Below the pieces are notes generated by a model. That model did no database searches and was not told the origin of the DNA. It saw only the letters and a program-made list of their open reading frames with translations. A DNA stretch of 64,000 nucleotides from Xanthomonas albilineans (lineage in GTDB: Bacteria; Pseudomonadota; Gammaproteobacteria; Xanthomonadales; Xanthomonadaceae), in the NCBI RefSeq assembly GCF_002939705.1, contig NZ_MDCB01000013.1:56201-120200 (forward strand), written 5' to 3'. This document shows, in pieces, positions 48,115 to 57,916 of this stretch. The first letter of the stretch is position 1; each line of letters opens with the position of its first letter. The translations under genes were made by a program, and so were the position numbers.

Positions 48115-49896
48115 ATGAACTCCCCCAACCTTGACCTCGGCGTCATCGGCAACGGCAGCTTCGGCGCACTGATCGACAAGCGCGCCAGCGTGGTATGGAG
48201 TTGTCTGCCAGCATTCGACGGGGACCCCGCATTCTGCGCACTGCTGGCGCCGCGCGCGCATCCTGGCGGCGACTTCAGCATCGAACTGGAAGACTTCGTC
48301 AACAGCGACCAGCAGTATCTGACCAACACCGCGATCCTGCGCACCGTTCTGCGCGATACGCATGGCGGTTCGGTGGAAGTGATCGATTTCGCGCCGCGCT
48401 GGCGCAACAACGGACGCTTCTACCGTCCCGTGAGCATCATCCGTCAGGTGCGACCACTGACCGGCAACCCGCGCATTCGGGTGCTGGCACGGCCACTGGC
48501 CGACTGGGGCGCGCACAAACCCGAAAGCACCTGGCGCAGCAACCACGTGCGCTGGCTGCTGCCGGATTTCACCCTGCGCCTGACCACGGACGTCCCGGTG
48601 CGCTTCATCCGCGACGAACGCGCTTTCGTACTCAGCCATCCCGTCCATCTAGTGCTGGGCGTGGACGAATCCTTGACCCGCTCACTGACCGGCTACGTCC
48701 AGGAGGCGCAGGAACGCACCGAGGAATACTGGCGCGAATGGGTCCGCCACCTGTCGGTGCCGCTGGATTGGCAGGAGGCGGTGATCCGCAGCGCGATCAC
48801 GCTGAAACTGTGCCAGTACGAGGACAGTGGCGCGATCATCGCCGCGATGACCACCTCCATCCCGGAGGCGCCGGATACGCCACGCAACTGGGACTACCGC
48901 TACTGCTGGCTGCGCGATGCCGCCTTCGTGGTGCGTGCGCTGAACCGGCTCGGCGCCACCCGCACCATGGAGCAGTTCCTGGGCTACATCTTCAACATCG
49001 CCACCACCGACGGCAGCCTGCAACCGTTGTACGGCATTGCTTTCGAAGCGGCGTTGGAAGAACACGAGGTCACCTCGCTGGCCGGCTACCGCGGCATGGG
49101 CCCGGTGCGGCGCGGCAATCTGGCCTGGATCCAGAAGCAGCACGACGTGTACGGCAGCGTGGTGCTGGCCTCCACGCAACTGTTCTTCGACCTGCGCCTG
49201 AAAGATCAGGGCGACATCCATACCTTCCTGCGTCTGGAGCCGCTGGGCGAGCACGCCTTCGCCCTGCACGACGTGCCCGACGCGGGGCTGTGGGAATTCC
49301 GTGGCCGGGCCGAAGTGCATACCTACACCAGCGCGATGTGCTGGGCCGCCTGCGACCGCCTGGCCAAGATCGCGGCACGCCTGGCACTGGAAGACCGAGT
49401 GACATACTGGCACGAGCGCGCCGAGCGCATCCGCGAACGGGTCTTGGCCGACGCATGGAGTCCGCAGCTGGGCCACTTCACCGATACCTTCAACGGCCAT
49501 CGGCTGGACGCTTCGCTGCTGCTGTTGGCCGACATCGGCTTGATCGCTGCGGACGATCCGCGCTTCATCGCCACGGTCGAGGCGATCGGGCGCGACCTCA
49601 AGCACGGCGACGCGCTATACCGCTACGTGGCACCGGATGACTTCGGCGCACCGGAAACCAGCTTCACCATCTGCACGTTCTGGTACATCGACGCGCTGGC
49701 CGCGATCGGGCGCACGGACGAGGCACGCGAACTGTTCGAACGCATCCTCGCGCGACGCAACCACCTGGGCCTGCTCTCGGAAGACCTAGCCTTCGACAAC
49801 GGCGAAGCCTGGGGCAATTTCCCGCAGACCTACTCGCACGTCGGCCTGATCATCGCCGCGATGCGCTTGTCGCGTAGCTGGCAGGAGGCTTCATGA
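48115..49896 (+). CDS. GH15-family glucoamylase/trehalase-like enzyme
   Basis: This 593-residue protein has an N-terminal beta-sandwich (LGVIGNGSFGALIDKRASVVW) and a C-terminal alpha/alpha-barrel of GH15 type, with WDYRYCWLRDAAFVVRALN, the family's key substrate-binding stretch, and LSEDLAFDNGEAWGNFPQ near the C-terminus with a conserved Glu. There is no signal peptide, so it is cytoplasmic. Some bacterial GH15 proteins hydrolyse trehalose; its position between otsB and otsA, with an ATGA overlap to otsA, suggests a role in trehalose turnover, but glucoamylase activity on another glucoside cannot be excluded. Confidence 0.8.
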   Translation: MNSPNLDLGVIGNGSFGALIDKRASVVWSCLPAFDGDPAFCALLAPRAHPGGDFSIELEDFVNSDQQYLTNTAILRTVLRDTHGGSVEVIDFAPRWRNNGRFYRPVSIIRQVRPLTGNPRIRVLARPLADWGAHKPESTWRSNHVRWLLPDFTLRLTTDVPVRFIRDERAFVLSHPVHLVLGVDESLTRSLTGYVQEAQERTEEYWREWVRHLSVPLDWQEAVIRSAITLKLCQYEDSGAIIAAMTTSIPEAPDTPRNWDYRYCWLRDAAFVVRALNRLGATRTMEQFLGYIFNIATTDGSLQPLYGIAFEAALEEHEVTSLAGYRGMGPVRRGNLAWIQKQHDVYGSVVLASTQLFFDLRLKDQGDIHTFLRLEPLGEHAFALHDVPDAGLWEFRGRAEVHTYTSAMCWAACDRLAKIAARLALEDRVTYWHERAERIRERVLADAWSPQLGHFTDTFNGHRLDASLLLLADIGLIAADDPRFIATVEAIGRDLKHGDALYRYVAPDDFGAPETSFTICTFWYIDALAAIGRTDEARELFERILARRNHLGLLSEDLAFDNGEAWGNFPQTYSHVGLIIAAMRLSRSWQEAS

Positions 49897-51257
49897 GCCG
49901 ATTGGTGGTGGTGTCCAACCGCGTGGCCGTGCCGGGCGAAAACCACGCCGGTGGTCTGGCGGTGGGCCTGCTCGCCGCACTGAAGGAACGCGGCGGCATG
50001 TGGTTCGGCTGGAGTGGCAAGACCGTGCGCGGCGACAGTGGCGCATTGCACGAACAGACCCAGGGCTCCATCCGCTTCGTCACAATGGATCTGAACCGTC
50101 CGGACCTGGATGGCTACTACAACGGCTTCGCCAACCGCACACTCTGGCCGTTGCTGCACTTCCGTCTGGACCTGGTCGATTACGACCGCGCCACCCGCGC
50201 GTGCTATCGCCGGGTCAACGCACTATTCGCCGAGAAGCTGGCGCCGCTGTTGCGCGAAGACGATACGCTGTGGATCCACGACTACCACCTGATCCCGCTG
50301 GGCGCCTATCTCCGCGAACGCGGCATCGGTTGTCGCATCGGCTTTTTTCTGCACGTGCCTTTTCCCTCTGCCGACCTGATTCAGGCGTTGCCCGAGCACG
50401 CGCAGTTGTTCTCCGACTTTTACGCCTACGATCTGGTGGGCTTCCAGACCCAACGCGATGTGGACCGCTTTCAGGCCTACGTGCGCCTGTTCGGCGGTGG
50501 CAAAGTAGTCAAGGATGGTCTCTTGGAAGCTCCCGGCAGTCGCCGCTTTCGCGCCGCGATGTTCCCGATCGGCATCGATACTGCGTTGATCGCGCAGCAG
50601 GCGCGCGCGGCGATGTCCAAACGCGCGGTGCGCGATCTGCGCAACAGCCTGCGCGAGCGCCAACTGGCGATCGGCGTGGACCGGCTGGACTACTCGAAAG
50701 GCTTGCCGGAGCGCTTCCTCGGTTTCGAACGCTATCTCGAGCGGCACCCGAAACAGTGCGGCAGCCTGACCTACCTGCAAATCGCCCCGGTCTCGCGCGG
50801 CGAAGTCCCCGAGTACAAGCAACTGCGCAACCAGCTCGAACAGATCGCCGGCCACATCAACGGTGGCCATGCCAAACCGGAATGGACCCCGCTGCGCTAC
50901 GTCAACCGCAACTTCACCCACACCACACTCACCGGTTTCTACCGCGCCGCGCAGATCGGCCTGGTGACGCCGCTGCGCGACGGCATGAATCTGGTCGCCA
51001 AGGAATATGTGGCCGCACAGGACCCGGAAAATCCCGGCGTGCTGATCCTGTCGCTGCTGGCGGGTGCGGCCAACGAACTGAAGGATGCGCTGCTGGTGAA
51101 TCCGCACGATCTGGACGGCGTCGCCGACGCCATCGCCACCGCCGCATCGCTGCCTAAGGCGCAGCGCATCGAACGCTGGCAGGCGATGATGGACCACCTG
51201 CGCAAGCACGATATCGGCGTCTGGCGCCAGCGCTATTTGCAAGCGCTGGAACGCTGA
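49893..51257 (+). CDS. otsA: Trehalose-6-phosphate synthase (GT20)
   Basis: This 454-residue GT-B glycosyltransferase makes trehalose 6-phosphate from UDP-glucose and glucose 6-phosphate. The N-terminal loop NHAGGLAVGLLAAL, the HDYHLIPLGAYL motif and DRLDYSKGLPERFLGFERYL with the phosphate-binding Arg/Lys are all present, and DGMNLVAKEYVAAQ follows near the C-terminus. It overlaps the GH15 gene by four bases. Together with otsB this gives the complete OtsAB route, an osmotic and desiccation protectant. Confidence 0.93.
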   Translation: MSRLVVVSNRVAVPGENHAGGLAVGLLAALKERGGMWFGWSGKTVRGDSGALHEQTQGSIRFVTMDLNRPDLDGYYNGFANRTLWPLLHFRLDLVDYDRATRACYRRVNALFAEKLAPLLREDDTLWIHDYHLIPLGAYLRERGIGCRIGFFLHVPFPSADLIQALPEHAQLFSDFYAYDLVGFQTQRDVDRFQAYVRLFGGGKVVKDGLLEAPGSRRFRAAMFPIGIDTALIAQQARAAMSKRAVRDLRNSLRERQLAIGVDRLDYSKGLPERFLGFERYLERHPKQCGSLTYLQIAPVSRGEVPEYKQLRNQLEQIAGHINGGHAKPEWTPLRYVNRNFTHTTLTGFYRAAQIGLVTPLRDGMNLVAKEYVAAQDPENPGVLILSLLAGAANELKDALLVNPHDLDGVADAIATAASLPKAQRIERWQAMMDHLRKHDIGVWRQRYLQALER

Positions 51258-51369
51258 CGCCAGCGGCGGCCTTGCGCTGCCAAACGATGGACGTTCTGCC
51301 GCAGCGCACGCAGCACCGGCGGCAACTGCGCGAACGCCAGCCCCAGCACCTGTGCGAACAGCGACGCGC

Positions 51370-52143
51370 TCAGTCCGCGATCCACGCCAACGTCGCCATG
51401 CGCCCGGTGCGACCGTCGCGACGATAGGAATAGAAGCGCAACACATCGGCGATGGTACACAGGCCGCCGCCGTACACCTGCGCCGGGTCCAGTCCGGCCG
51501 CGGCCAGGCGTTGCCGCGCCAGCGCATACAGATCCACGTTCCAATGTCCTGGACGGGTGGCGACGAAGGCGCTAGCCGCCGCCGCATCGTGCTGCAGAAA
51601 CGCCTCGCGCACGTTGACGCCGACCTCGTAGCGCTGCGGGCCGGCGGCCGGCCCCAGCCAGGCCTGCAATCGCGACGGCGGCGTGCGCAACGCGGCGACG
51701 GTCGCTTCGAGCACGCCGCCGGCCAGGCCTTGCCAGCCGGCGTGCGCGGCGCCGATTTCGCTACCATTGCACGCGGCGAACACTACCGGCAAGCAATCGG
51801 CGGTCAGGATCGCCAATACCACGCCGGGTTCGGCGGTCACTGCGGCGTCGGCGCTGGGTTCGGCATCGATGCCATGCGCCGTCGGCGGCTGCTCGAAACG
51901 CCGTACCTGTACGCCATGCACTTGCCGCAGCCAGTGCGGCGGCGACGGCAGCGCCAAGCCCGCGATCAATGCCTCGCGGTTGCGCTGCACGGTGGTCGGA
52001 TCGTCGCCGTCGGCGGCACTGCGATTGCCCAGGTTGAAACGGTCGAACGGCGGCAGCGAGGCGCCGGCACCGCCACGCAGCGTGGTGAACGCGCGCACTC
52101 CAGGCGGGGCCGGCCAATCGGCAGGCAAGGCAAAGTCGGTCAT
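51370..52143 (-). CDS. pgeF: Laccase-domain peptidoglycan editing factor (YfiH/PgeF)
   Basis: This 257-residue cytoplasmic protein of the YfiH/laccase-domain family removes mis-incorporated amino acids from UDP-MurNAc precursors in Escherichia coli. Motifs are LRQVHGVQV, ILTADCLPVVF, GAAHAGWQGLAGGVLEATV and RFYSYRRDGRTGRM, which carry the His-Cys-His metal site. It lies 64 bases downstream of rluD on the same strand, the usual pairing. It is convergent with otsA, 112 bases apart. Confidence 0.88.
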   Translation of the reverse strand: MTDFALPADWPAPPGVRAFTTLRGGAGASLPPFDRFNLGNRSAADGDDPTTVQRNREALIAGLALPSPPHWLRQVHGVQVRRFEQPPTAHGIDAEPSADAAVTAEPGVVLAILTADCLPVVFAACNGSEIGAAHAGWQGLAGGVLEATVAALRTPPSRLQAWLGPAAGPQRYEVGVNVREAFLQHDAAAASAFVATRPGHWNVDLYALARQRLAAAGLDPAQVYGGGLCTIADVLRFYSYRRDGRTGRMATLAWIAD

Positions 52144-52207
52144 CGGCGCCGCTCTGCGCAGATGCAGGCGGCCTCACCGCCTGTGCATGCAGACAGCCGC
52201 GCCATGG

Positions 52208-53215
52208 TCAGCGCCGCGCCTGCTCGGCGGCCAACTGCGCATCGGCACGCAGCGCCGCCAGCAAGCGCTGCAGGTCGGCCGGTACCGCGGCCGTGACACG
52301 CACCGGTTCGCCATGCAACGGATGCTTGAACTCCAGGATCTCGGCATGCAGCGCCTGACGTTTGAAACCGCGCAATTCGGCGATCAGTGGATCGGCGGCC
52401 CCCTTGGGCAGTTTCAGCGGACCGCCGTACAACGGATCGCCGATGATCGGGTGCTTGAGGTGGGCCATATGCACGCGGATCTGGTGAGTGCGCCCGGTCT
52501 CCAGGCGGCATTCCAGCGCCGTGTGTGCGCGGAAGCGTTCGCGCAACCGGTAATGGGTGACTGCGTCGCGGCCATCCTCGCGCACCGCCATGCGCAGACG
52601 GTCGCGCGGATGGCGGTCGATCGGCGCGTTGGCGGTACCACCGGAAACCAGCGCTCCGACCACCAGCGCCAGATACTGCCGATGCACTTGGCGCGCGGCC
52701 AGTTGCGCCACCAGCGCGGTGTGCGCCTGCAGGGTCCGCGCCACCACCATGGCGCCGCTGGTGTCCTTGTCCAGGCGGTGCACGATGCCGGCGCGCGGCA
52801 ACGCCGACAACCCAGGGTCGCGGTACAACAGCGCGTTGACCAGGGTGCCGCCCGGATTACCGGCGCCCGGATGCACCACCAGCCCGGCCGGTTTGTTCAG
52901 CACGATGACCTGATCGTCCTCGTACAGCACCTCCAGCGCAATGTCCTCCGGCAAGGCATGGGTCTGTGTCTCCAGCACCGCGTGCAGGCTGGCGATCTCG
53001 CCACCGCGCAGCGGGTCGCGCGGCCGCGCCGGGGCGCCGTCGAGCAGGGCATCGCCGGATTTGATCCATTCGGCCAGGCGCGAGCGCGAGTATTCGGGAA
53101 ACAATTCGGCCAGCACCGCATCGAAGCGGCGGCCGGCGGCATGGTCGGGCACGCGCGCCTGGCGCGGGCCGTCGCTGGCGGCATCCTCGGGGAAGTCCGG
53201 GAGGGTATTGGGCAT
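52208..53215 (-). CDS. rluD: 23S rRNA pseudouridine synthase RluD
   Basis: This 335-residue RNA-modifying enzyme has an N-terminal S4 domain ([20 protein letters not shown]) and the RluA-family catalytic domain with [16 protein letters not shown], where the Asp is the catalytic nucleophile. The motif [20 protein letters not shown] is the usual C-terminal signature. RluD modifies helix 69 of 23S rRNA. It is divergent from bamD, a conserved neighbour arrangement, with 118 bases of shared promoter region. Confidence 0.93.
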   Translation of the reverse strand: MPNTLPDFPEDAASDGPRQARVPDHAAGRRFDAVLAELFPEYSRSRLAEWIKSGDALLDGAPARPRDPLRGGEIASLHAVLETQTHALPEDIALEVLYEDDQVIVLNKPAGLVVHPGAGNPGGTLVNALLYRDPGLSALPRAGIVHRLDKDTSGAMVVARTLQAHTALVAQLAARQVHRQYLALVVGALVSGGTANAPIDRHPRDRLRMAVREDGRDAVTHYRLRERFRAHTALECRLETGRTHQIRVHMAHLKHPIIGDPLYGGPLKLPKGAADPLIAELRGFKRQALHAEILEFKHPLHGEPVRVTAAVPADLQRLLAALRADAQLAAEQARR

Positions 53216-53333
53216 TGGTAGGGAGACGGATCGGTCGGGGAACAGGGGGGGCGCGACGGCCGTAGTCAGTCGCAGGACAGGCCACTAGGCTATCATCGCC
53301 CCCTCGTATTCCTGCCGTGTCCCGCCCGAACCC

Positions 53334-54209
53334 ATGATCCGACGCTCCGTCCCGCTGTCCGCGCACGTCCGTTTCATCGCCCTGCTGCTGGTCACGTTGG
53401 TCGTGGCAACGGGTTGCCACCGCCACAAGAAGGACCCCGAAGAAGGGATGCCGGTGGAGCAGTTGTACCAGAGGGGGCACGCACAAATGGAAAGCGGCAA
53501 CTGGTCCGGCGCCGATCACAGCTTCAAGCGTCTGATCGCGCAATACCCCTATGGTCAGTACACCGAGCAGGCGATGATCGAAAGCGCCTACGCCCAGTAC
53601 AAGGCCGGCAAGCACGACGACGCGGTGTCCACCATCGACCGTTTCATCCGCACGTACCCGACCCAGCGCAACATCGCCTACATGTATTACTTGCGCGGGT
53701 TGTCCAATTCAAACCGCGATACGGTGTTCCTGCGGCGGCTGTGGTCGCTGGACCCCAGCCGCCGCGACCTGTCCACCCCGCAGCAGGCCTATGCCGACTT
53801 CAACACCGTCACCGATCGCTACCCTAACAGCCGCTATGCCGCCGACGCGCGCGAACGCATGATCGCGCTGCGCAACGTATTCGCGCAGCACGAACTGGAC
53901 AATGCGCTGTATTACCTGCGGCGCGGCGCCTGGGTGTCGGCCGCCTCGCGCGCCAGTTATCTGTTGGAGACCTACCCGCAAAGCGCGTTCCAATATGACG
54001 CGGTAGCGGTATTGGCCGATGCCTATACCCACCTGGGCAACAAGGCCCTGGCCGCCGACGCGCGCCGGGTACTGGAACTCAACGATCCAAAGCATCCCTG
54101 GCTGAGCGGTCAGTGGCCGAAGTACCCGTGGATGATCCGCAAGCTCAATCCGTTCGCCGGCGAAAAATCCGCCGCGACCGGGCAATCCAACTCGCAGATG
54201 ACCAACTGA
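53334..54209 (+). CDS. bamD: Outer-membrane assembly lipoprotein BamD
   Basis: This 291-residue lipoprotein of the BAM complex, which inserts beta-barrel proteins, has a signal peptide with lipobox VATGC near residue 28 and then five TPR-like repeats (EQLYQRGHAQMESGNWSGA; FKRLIAQYPYGQYTEQAMI; AYAQYKAGKHDDAVSTIDRF; LDNALYYLRRGAWVSAASRA). It lies divergent from rluD. It ends with a Gln/Asn-rich tail. A hairpin follows 37 bases after the stop. Confidence 0.93.
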   Translation: MIRRSVPLSAHVRFIALLLVTLVVATGCHRHKKDPEEGMPVEQLYQRGHAQMESGNWSGADHSFKRLIAQYPYGQYTEQAMIESAYAQYKAGKHDDAVSTIDRFIRTYPTQRNIAYMYYLRGLSNSNRDTVFLRRLWSLDPSRRDLSTPQQAYADFNTVTDRYPNSRYAADARERMIALRNVFAQHELDNALYYLRRGAWVSAASRASYLLETYPQSAFQYDAVAVLADAYTHLGNKALAADARRVLELNDPKHPWLSGQWPKYPWMIRKLNPFAGEKSAATGQSNSQMTN

Positions 54210-54246
54210 TCCACGCCGTCTGATCCATACCGCAACGCATCCACCA

Positions 54247-54268
54247 ACAGGGGCCGCCAGGCCCCTGT
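54247..54268 (+). terminator. Hairpin after bamD
   Basis: ACAGGGGCC and GGCCCCTGT form a perfect 9-base-pair stem with a GCCA loop. A weak T-containing tail (TCGCGTTG) follows. Probably the bamD terminator. Confidence 0.65.
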
Positions 54269-54394
54269 CGCGTTGTGGCACTGCCGCCGCACGCGTCACC
54301 ATCGTGCCCGACTGCGGCACGGCGGCCTTGGCTGTCCTTGGCACGAACCTGTGCGATCGGCCATGGCGCGAGCGCCAGCGGCTATGCTACGAGC

Positions 54395-55132
54395 ATGTTC
54401 GAACTGCATCGGGTCACCCGCCGTTACGGCGACACGCTGGCGCTGGACCGGGTCGATCTGCGTATCGACACCGGCCGCACCACTGCCCTGATCGGCCCCA
54501 GCGGTGCCGGCAAGTCCAGCGTGCTGCGGATGCTGCTCGGACTGGAATGGCCCGATAGCGGCGAGGTCCGCTTCCAGGGCGAACCACTACGCCGCGCCAC
54601 CTTGCTGGCGCAACGCCGGCGCATCGGCTACGTGATCCAGGAAGGCGGACTGTTTCCGCACCTGAGCGCGCGCGACAACGCTGCGTTGCTGGCGCGCACG
54701 CTGGGCTGGAAACGGCCTCGAATCGAGGCGCGCCTGCGCGAATTGGCGGTCCTGTGTCGCCTGCCGGAACCGCTGCTGGCACGCTATCCAGCCGAACTGT
54801 CCGGCGGCCAGCGACAACGTGTGGGGCTGATGCGCGCGTTGCTGCTGGATCCGCCAGTGCTGCTATTGGACGAACCGCTGGGCGCGCTCGACCCAATCGT
54901 GCGCCACGAACTGCAAACGCAAATGCGCGAGCTGTTCGCACTGCTCGGCAAGACCGTCGTACTGGTCACCCATGACGTCGCCGAGGCCGCCTACCTGGGC
55001 GACACCCTGGTGCTGATGCGTAGCGGCCGCGTGCTGCAACAAGGCAGCGCACGCACCCTGCTGGAGTCTCCAGTCGATCCGTTCGTCGGCCAGTTCCTGC
55101 ACGCGCAACGCACCCTGTTGGAGGCGCGATGA
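54395..55132 (+). CDS. Osmoprotectant (glycine betaine/choline-type) ABC transporter ATPase
   Basis: This 245-residue ATPase has Walker A GPSGAGKSSVLRMLLGLE, the signature LSGGQRQRVGLMRALL and Walker B VLLLDEPLGALDP. Among ATPase subfamilies the sequence best fits the OpuC/YehX/ProV group, and the next gene is a matching binding protein-permease. The frame is open from 54275, but the ATPase proper begins MFELHRVTRRYG at 54395. It overlaps the next gene by four bases (ATGA). No CBS domains follow, unlike OpuA/ProV-type. Confidence 0.83.
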   Translation: MFELHRVTRRYGDTLALDRVDLRIDTGRTTALIGPSGAGKSSVLRMLLGLEWPDSGEVRFQGEPLRRATLLAQRRRIGYVIQEGGLFPHLSARDNAALLARTLGWKRPRIEARLRELAVLCRLPEPLLARYPAELSGGQRQRVGLMRALLLDPPVLLLDEPLGALDPIVRHELQTQMRELFALLGKTVVLVTHDVAEAAYLGDTLVLMRSGRVLQQGSARTLLESPVDPFVGQFLHAQRTLLEAR

Positions 55133-56619
55133 TCACGCTGTGGCTGGCCCGCGGCGCCCTGCTCGGCATGGTGCTCGCACGGCTGGCTGTTCCGGCCCAG
55201 GCGACGCCGGAACGGGTCGTGGTGGGCTCCAAGAACTTCACCGAAGCGGTGATCCTGGGGGAAATCGCCGCCGGCGCCGGGCGTCAGGCCGGGGTGGAGG
55301 TCGAGCATCGGCGTCAACTCGGCGGCACCCGCATCCTGTGGCGCGCGCTGCAACAGGGCTCAATCGACGCTTACGCCGAATACACCGGCACCCTGGCGAC
55401 GGAACTGCTGCAGTTACCCGCTGCCGACGACGCCACGCTGCGCCGCGCGCTGGCCCAGCGCGGCCTGGCGATGAGCGCGCCATTGGGCTTCGACAACACC
55501 TATGCTTTGGGCATGCGCCGCGCGCGCGCGCAAGCCTTGGGCATCGCCCGTCTTTCCGACCTCCCCGCGCATCCGGCACTGAAGTTCGGCCTGAGCAACG
55601 AGTTCATTTCGCGTGCAGACGGCTGGCCCGGCATGCGCGCCGCCTACCAGTTGCCGCAGATCCCCACCGGCCTGGACCACGACCTGGCCTACCGCGCACT
55701 GGACAGCGGCGCAATCGATCTCACCGACCTGTACAGCACCGACGCCGACATCCCCGCGCACGACCTGCGGGTGCTGCAGGACGACCGGCATTACTTTCCG
55801 CGCTATGCCGCAGTCTTCGTTTACCGCCAGGATCTGGCACAACGCGCACCACGCTTCGTACAGGCGCTGGAGAGGCTGGGCGGGCGCATCGACGCGACGA
55901 CGATGCAGCGGCTCAATGCCGAGGTCAAACTACACAAGCGCGCCGAGAGCGCGGTCGCCGCGGACTGGCTGGGGATTTCCGCACCCGCGCAGGATGGGCG
56001 CCTGTTGCGGCTGCTGCAACGCACCCACGAGCATCTGACCCTGGTCGGATTATCGCTGGGGCTGGCGCTATTGGCGGCGTTGCCGCTGGGCATCCTCGCC
56101 GCACAACGACCGCGGCTCGGTCAGGCGCTGCTGGCACTGACCGGCGTCTTGCAAACCTTACCGTCGCTGGCGGTGTTCGTGTTCATGATCCCGCTGTTCG
56201 GCATCGGGGCGAAACCGGCAATCGCCGCACTGTTCCTCTACAGCCTGCTGCCGATCGTGCGCAATACCCACGCCGGCCTGACCGGCATCGCCCGCGAATT
56301 GCGCGAAACCGCCGCGGCGATCGGCTTGCCACCGAGCACACGGCTGTGGCGGATCGAACTGCCGCTGGCCCTGCGCACCGTCCTGGCCGGGATCAAGACC
56401 GCCGCGGTGATCAATGTCGGCACCGCCACGCTGGGCGCCCTGATCGGCGCCGGTGGCTACGGCCAGCCGATTCTCACCGGCATCCGCCTGGACGACCTCG
56501 GCCTGATTCTGGAAGGCGCAGTGCCGGCCGCCGCTCTGGCGCTGTTGGTGCAGGGTCTGTTCGAAGGACTGGAACGCTGGCTGACCCCACGCGGTCTGCG
56601 GCTGGCCGCACGACACTGA
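55129..56619 (+). CDS. Fused osmoprotectant-binding protein and ABC permease
   Basis: This 496-residue fusion has a signal peptide (ALLGMVLARLAVPAQATP), then an OpuAC-type substrate-binding domain (about 28-285) with VVVGSKNFTEAVILGEI and RALQQGSIDAYAEYTGTLA, and finally a five-helix permease domain (about 300-480) with the EAA-like loop ELRETAAAIGLPPSTRLWRI. The order, periplasmic binding domain first and permease last, is a natural fusion found in some YehZYXW/OpuC-type systems. It should take up glycine betaine, choline or a related compound together with the ATPase upstream. Confidence 0.85.
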   Translation: MITLWLARGALLGMVLARLAVPAQATPERVVVGSKNFTEAVILGEIAAGAGRQAGVEVEHRRQLGGTRILWRALQQGSIDAYAEYTGTLATELLQLPAADDATLRRALAQRGLAMSAPLGFDNTYALGMRRARAQALGIARLSDLPAHPALKFGLSNEFISRADGWPGMRAAYQLPQIPTGLDHDLAYRALDSGAIDLTDLYSTDADIPAHDLRVLQDDRHYFPRYAAVFVYRQDLAQRAPRFVQALERLGGRIDATTMQRLNAEVKLHKRAESAVAADWLGISAPAQDGRLLRLLQRTHEHLTLVGLSLGLALLAALPLGILAAQRPRLGQALLALTGVLQTLPSLAVFVFMIPLFGIGAKPAIAALFLYSLLPIVRNTHAGLTGIARELRETAAAIGLPPSTRLWRIELPLALRTVLAGIKTAAVINVGTATLGALIGAGGYGQPILTGIRLDDLGLILEGAVPAAALALLVQGLFEGLERWLTPRGLRLAARH

Positions 56620-56637
56620 AACCGCGCGTGGCCGCAC

Positions 56638-57846
56638 TCAGGCGCGTGCGACCATGCGCATCTCGACAGCGAGGTCGTGCATCGTTGCGATCTCCAAGTG
56701 CAGATACGGCGCGATGCGCAAAGCGCCGTGACGATAGGTGCAGATCACCTGCGCACGCTCTCGCCACGGCAACAAGCGCTGCAAGGCCGCCGCCGGCGGT
56801 CGCAGTGCGAACACATGCGGCGCGTGCCCGGGCGCGATCCAGTCGCCCAGTCCCTGCGCCAACAACGCGCCTGCGAACGCCGCGCTCAGTTCGCCCAGCC
56901 GCTTGGCGATGCGCGTCGGCTGCCAATGCTGCACTTGCTGCATGGCCGCGTGCGCCATCGCCAGACGCAGTGGATCGGCGACCCCACCGGCATCGAAGCG
57001 ACGCGCGCCGGCACGGTAGCGTGGCGGCGCGTCAGTCGGGAAATCCCAGTCGCCACCAGGATCGCGCGCTTGCCAATGCTGTTCGAACGGCACGCCGTGC
57101 GCCCGCCAGTGCGGCGAGACCCACAGCCAGGCCAAGCCCATCGGCCCGAGCAACCATTTATGCCCAACCGCCACGACGAAGTCCGGTCGCCACGCCGCCA
57201 GCCGCGCCGGCAGCACACCCAGGCTTTGACTCAGATCCAGCACCAGCATCGCCCCCGTCGCATGCACGCGCGGCGCGATCCGGTCCAGATCCAGCAGCGC
57301 GCCATCGCGCCAGTATGCGTTAGGTAACGCAGCCACACGCACACGCGGCTGCGCATCCAGCATTGCCAGCACCGCCTCGTTCCAGTCCTGCCCCGGCGCG
57401 CGCCTTACCACCGCCAGATGCGCGCCGGTCTCGGTGCAACGCTGCTGCCACACCAACAGATTCGATGGAAACTGACCATCGAGCAGCAACACCGCATCGC
57501 CCTTGGCTAACGGTACCTGTCGCGCGGCGATGGCCAGGCCGTAGGCCGCCGATGGCACCATCGCCACACCATCATGATCGTGTTCGAACACCGTGACCGC
57601 GGCCAGCACACGCAATTGCTCGATCTGCGCGCGCCAATCGTCGAAAGACAAGCGCCACGACGCAATCGAATCGGCCAGCGCCACCTGACCCGCCGCCAGC
57701 ACGCTAGCCAAGCGCGGCCCCTTGCTGGCCGTGTCCAGATAGCGCACCCCGGCCGGCAACACGAAAGCACCCGGCGCCGCAGGCAAATCGACCACGCACG
57801 CCGTGCGCAGATCGCGCGTCTCGATGCTGGAAGCCGCTGTAGACAT
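56638..57846 (-). CDS. Class V aminotransferase-like PLP enzyme, probable ergothioneine C-S lyase (EgtE-like)
   Basis: This 402-residue PLP enzyme has the fold-type I pattern VLDLSQSLGVLPARLA and the lysine site VVAVGHKWLLGPMGLAW. A cysteine-desulfurase/C-S lyase-like role is likely. It lies divergent from egtB with 70 bases between, as expected for the enzyme that turns the sulfoxide into ergothioneine. The start at 57846 (MSTAASSIETRDLR) is chosen over the open frame to 58098 because upstream residues overlap the egtB coding DNA. It ends 18 bases from the convergent ABC permease stop. The EgtE assignment rests mainly on the context. Confidence 0.7.
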   Translation of the reverse strand: MSTAASSIETRDLRTACVVDLPAAPGAFVLPAGVRYLDTASKGPRLASVLAAGQVALADSIASWRLSFDDWRAQIEQLRVLAAVTVFEHDHDGVAMVPSAAYGLAIAARQVPLAKGDAVLLLDGQFPSNLLVWQQRCTETGAHLAVVRRAPGQDWNEAVLAMLDAQPRVRVAALPNAYWRDGALLDLDRIAPRVHATGAMLVLDLSQSLGVLPARLAAWRPDFVVAVGHKWLLGPMGLAWLWVSPHWRAHGVPFEQHWQARDPGGDWDFPTDAPPRYRAGARRFDAGGVADPLRLAMAHAAMQQVQHWQPTRIAKRLGELSAAFAGALLAQGLGDWIAPGHAPHVFALRPPAAALQRLLPWRERAQVICTYRHGALRIAPYLHLEIATMHDLAVEMRMVARA

Positions 57847-57916
57847 CGTGCAAGCGTATCGCCAGAATCCGCCATGCGTGACGAAATATTCACAGCAGTC
57901 CCCCAAGACTGCGTCG

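Noticed and set aside
47542..48648. 368-codon minus-strand frame across otsB and the GH15 gene
   Set aside because: Spans two real genes on the other strand and shows only shadow composition.
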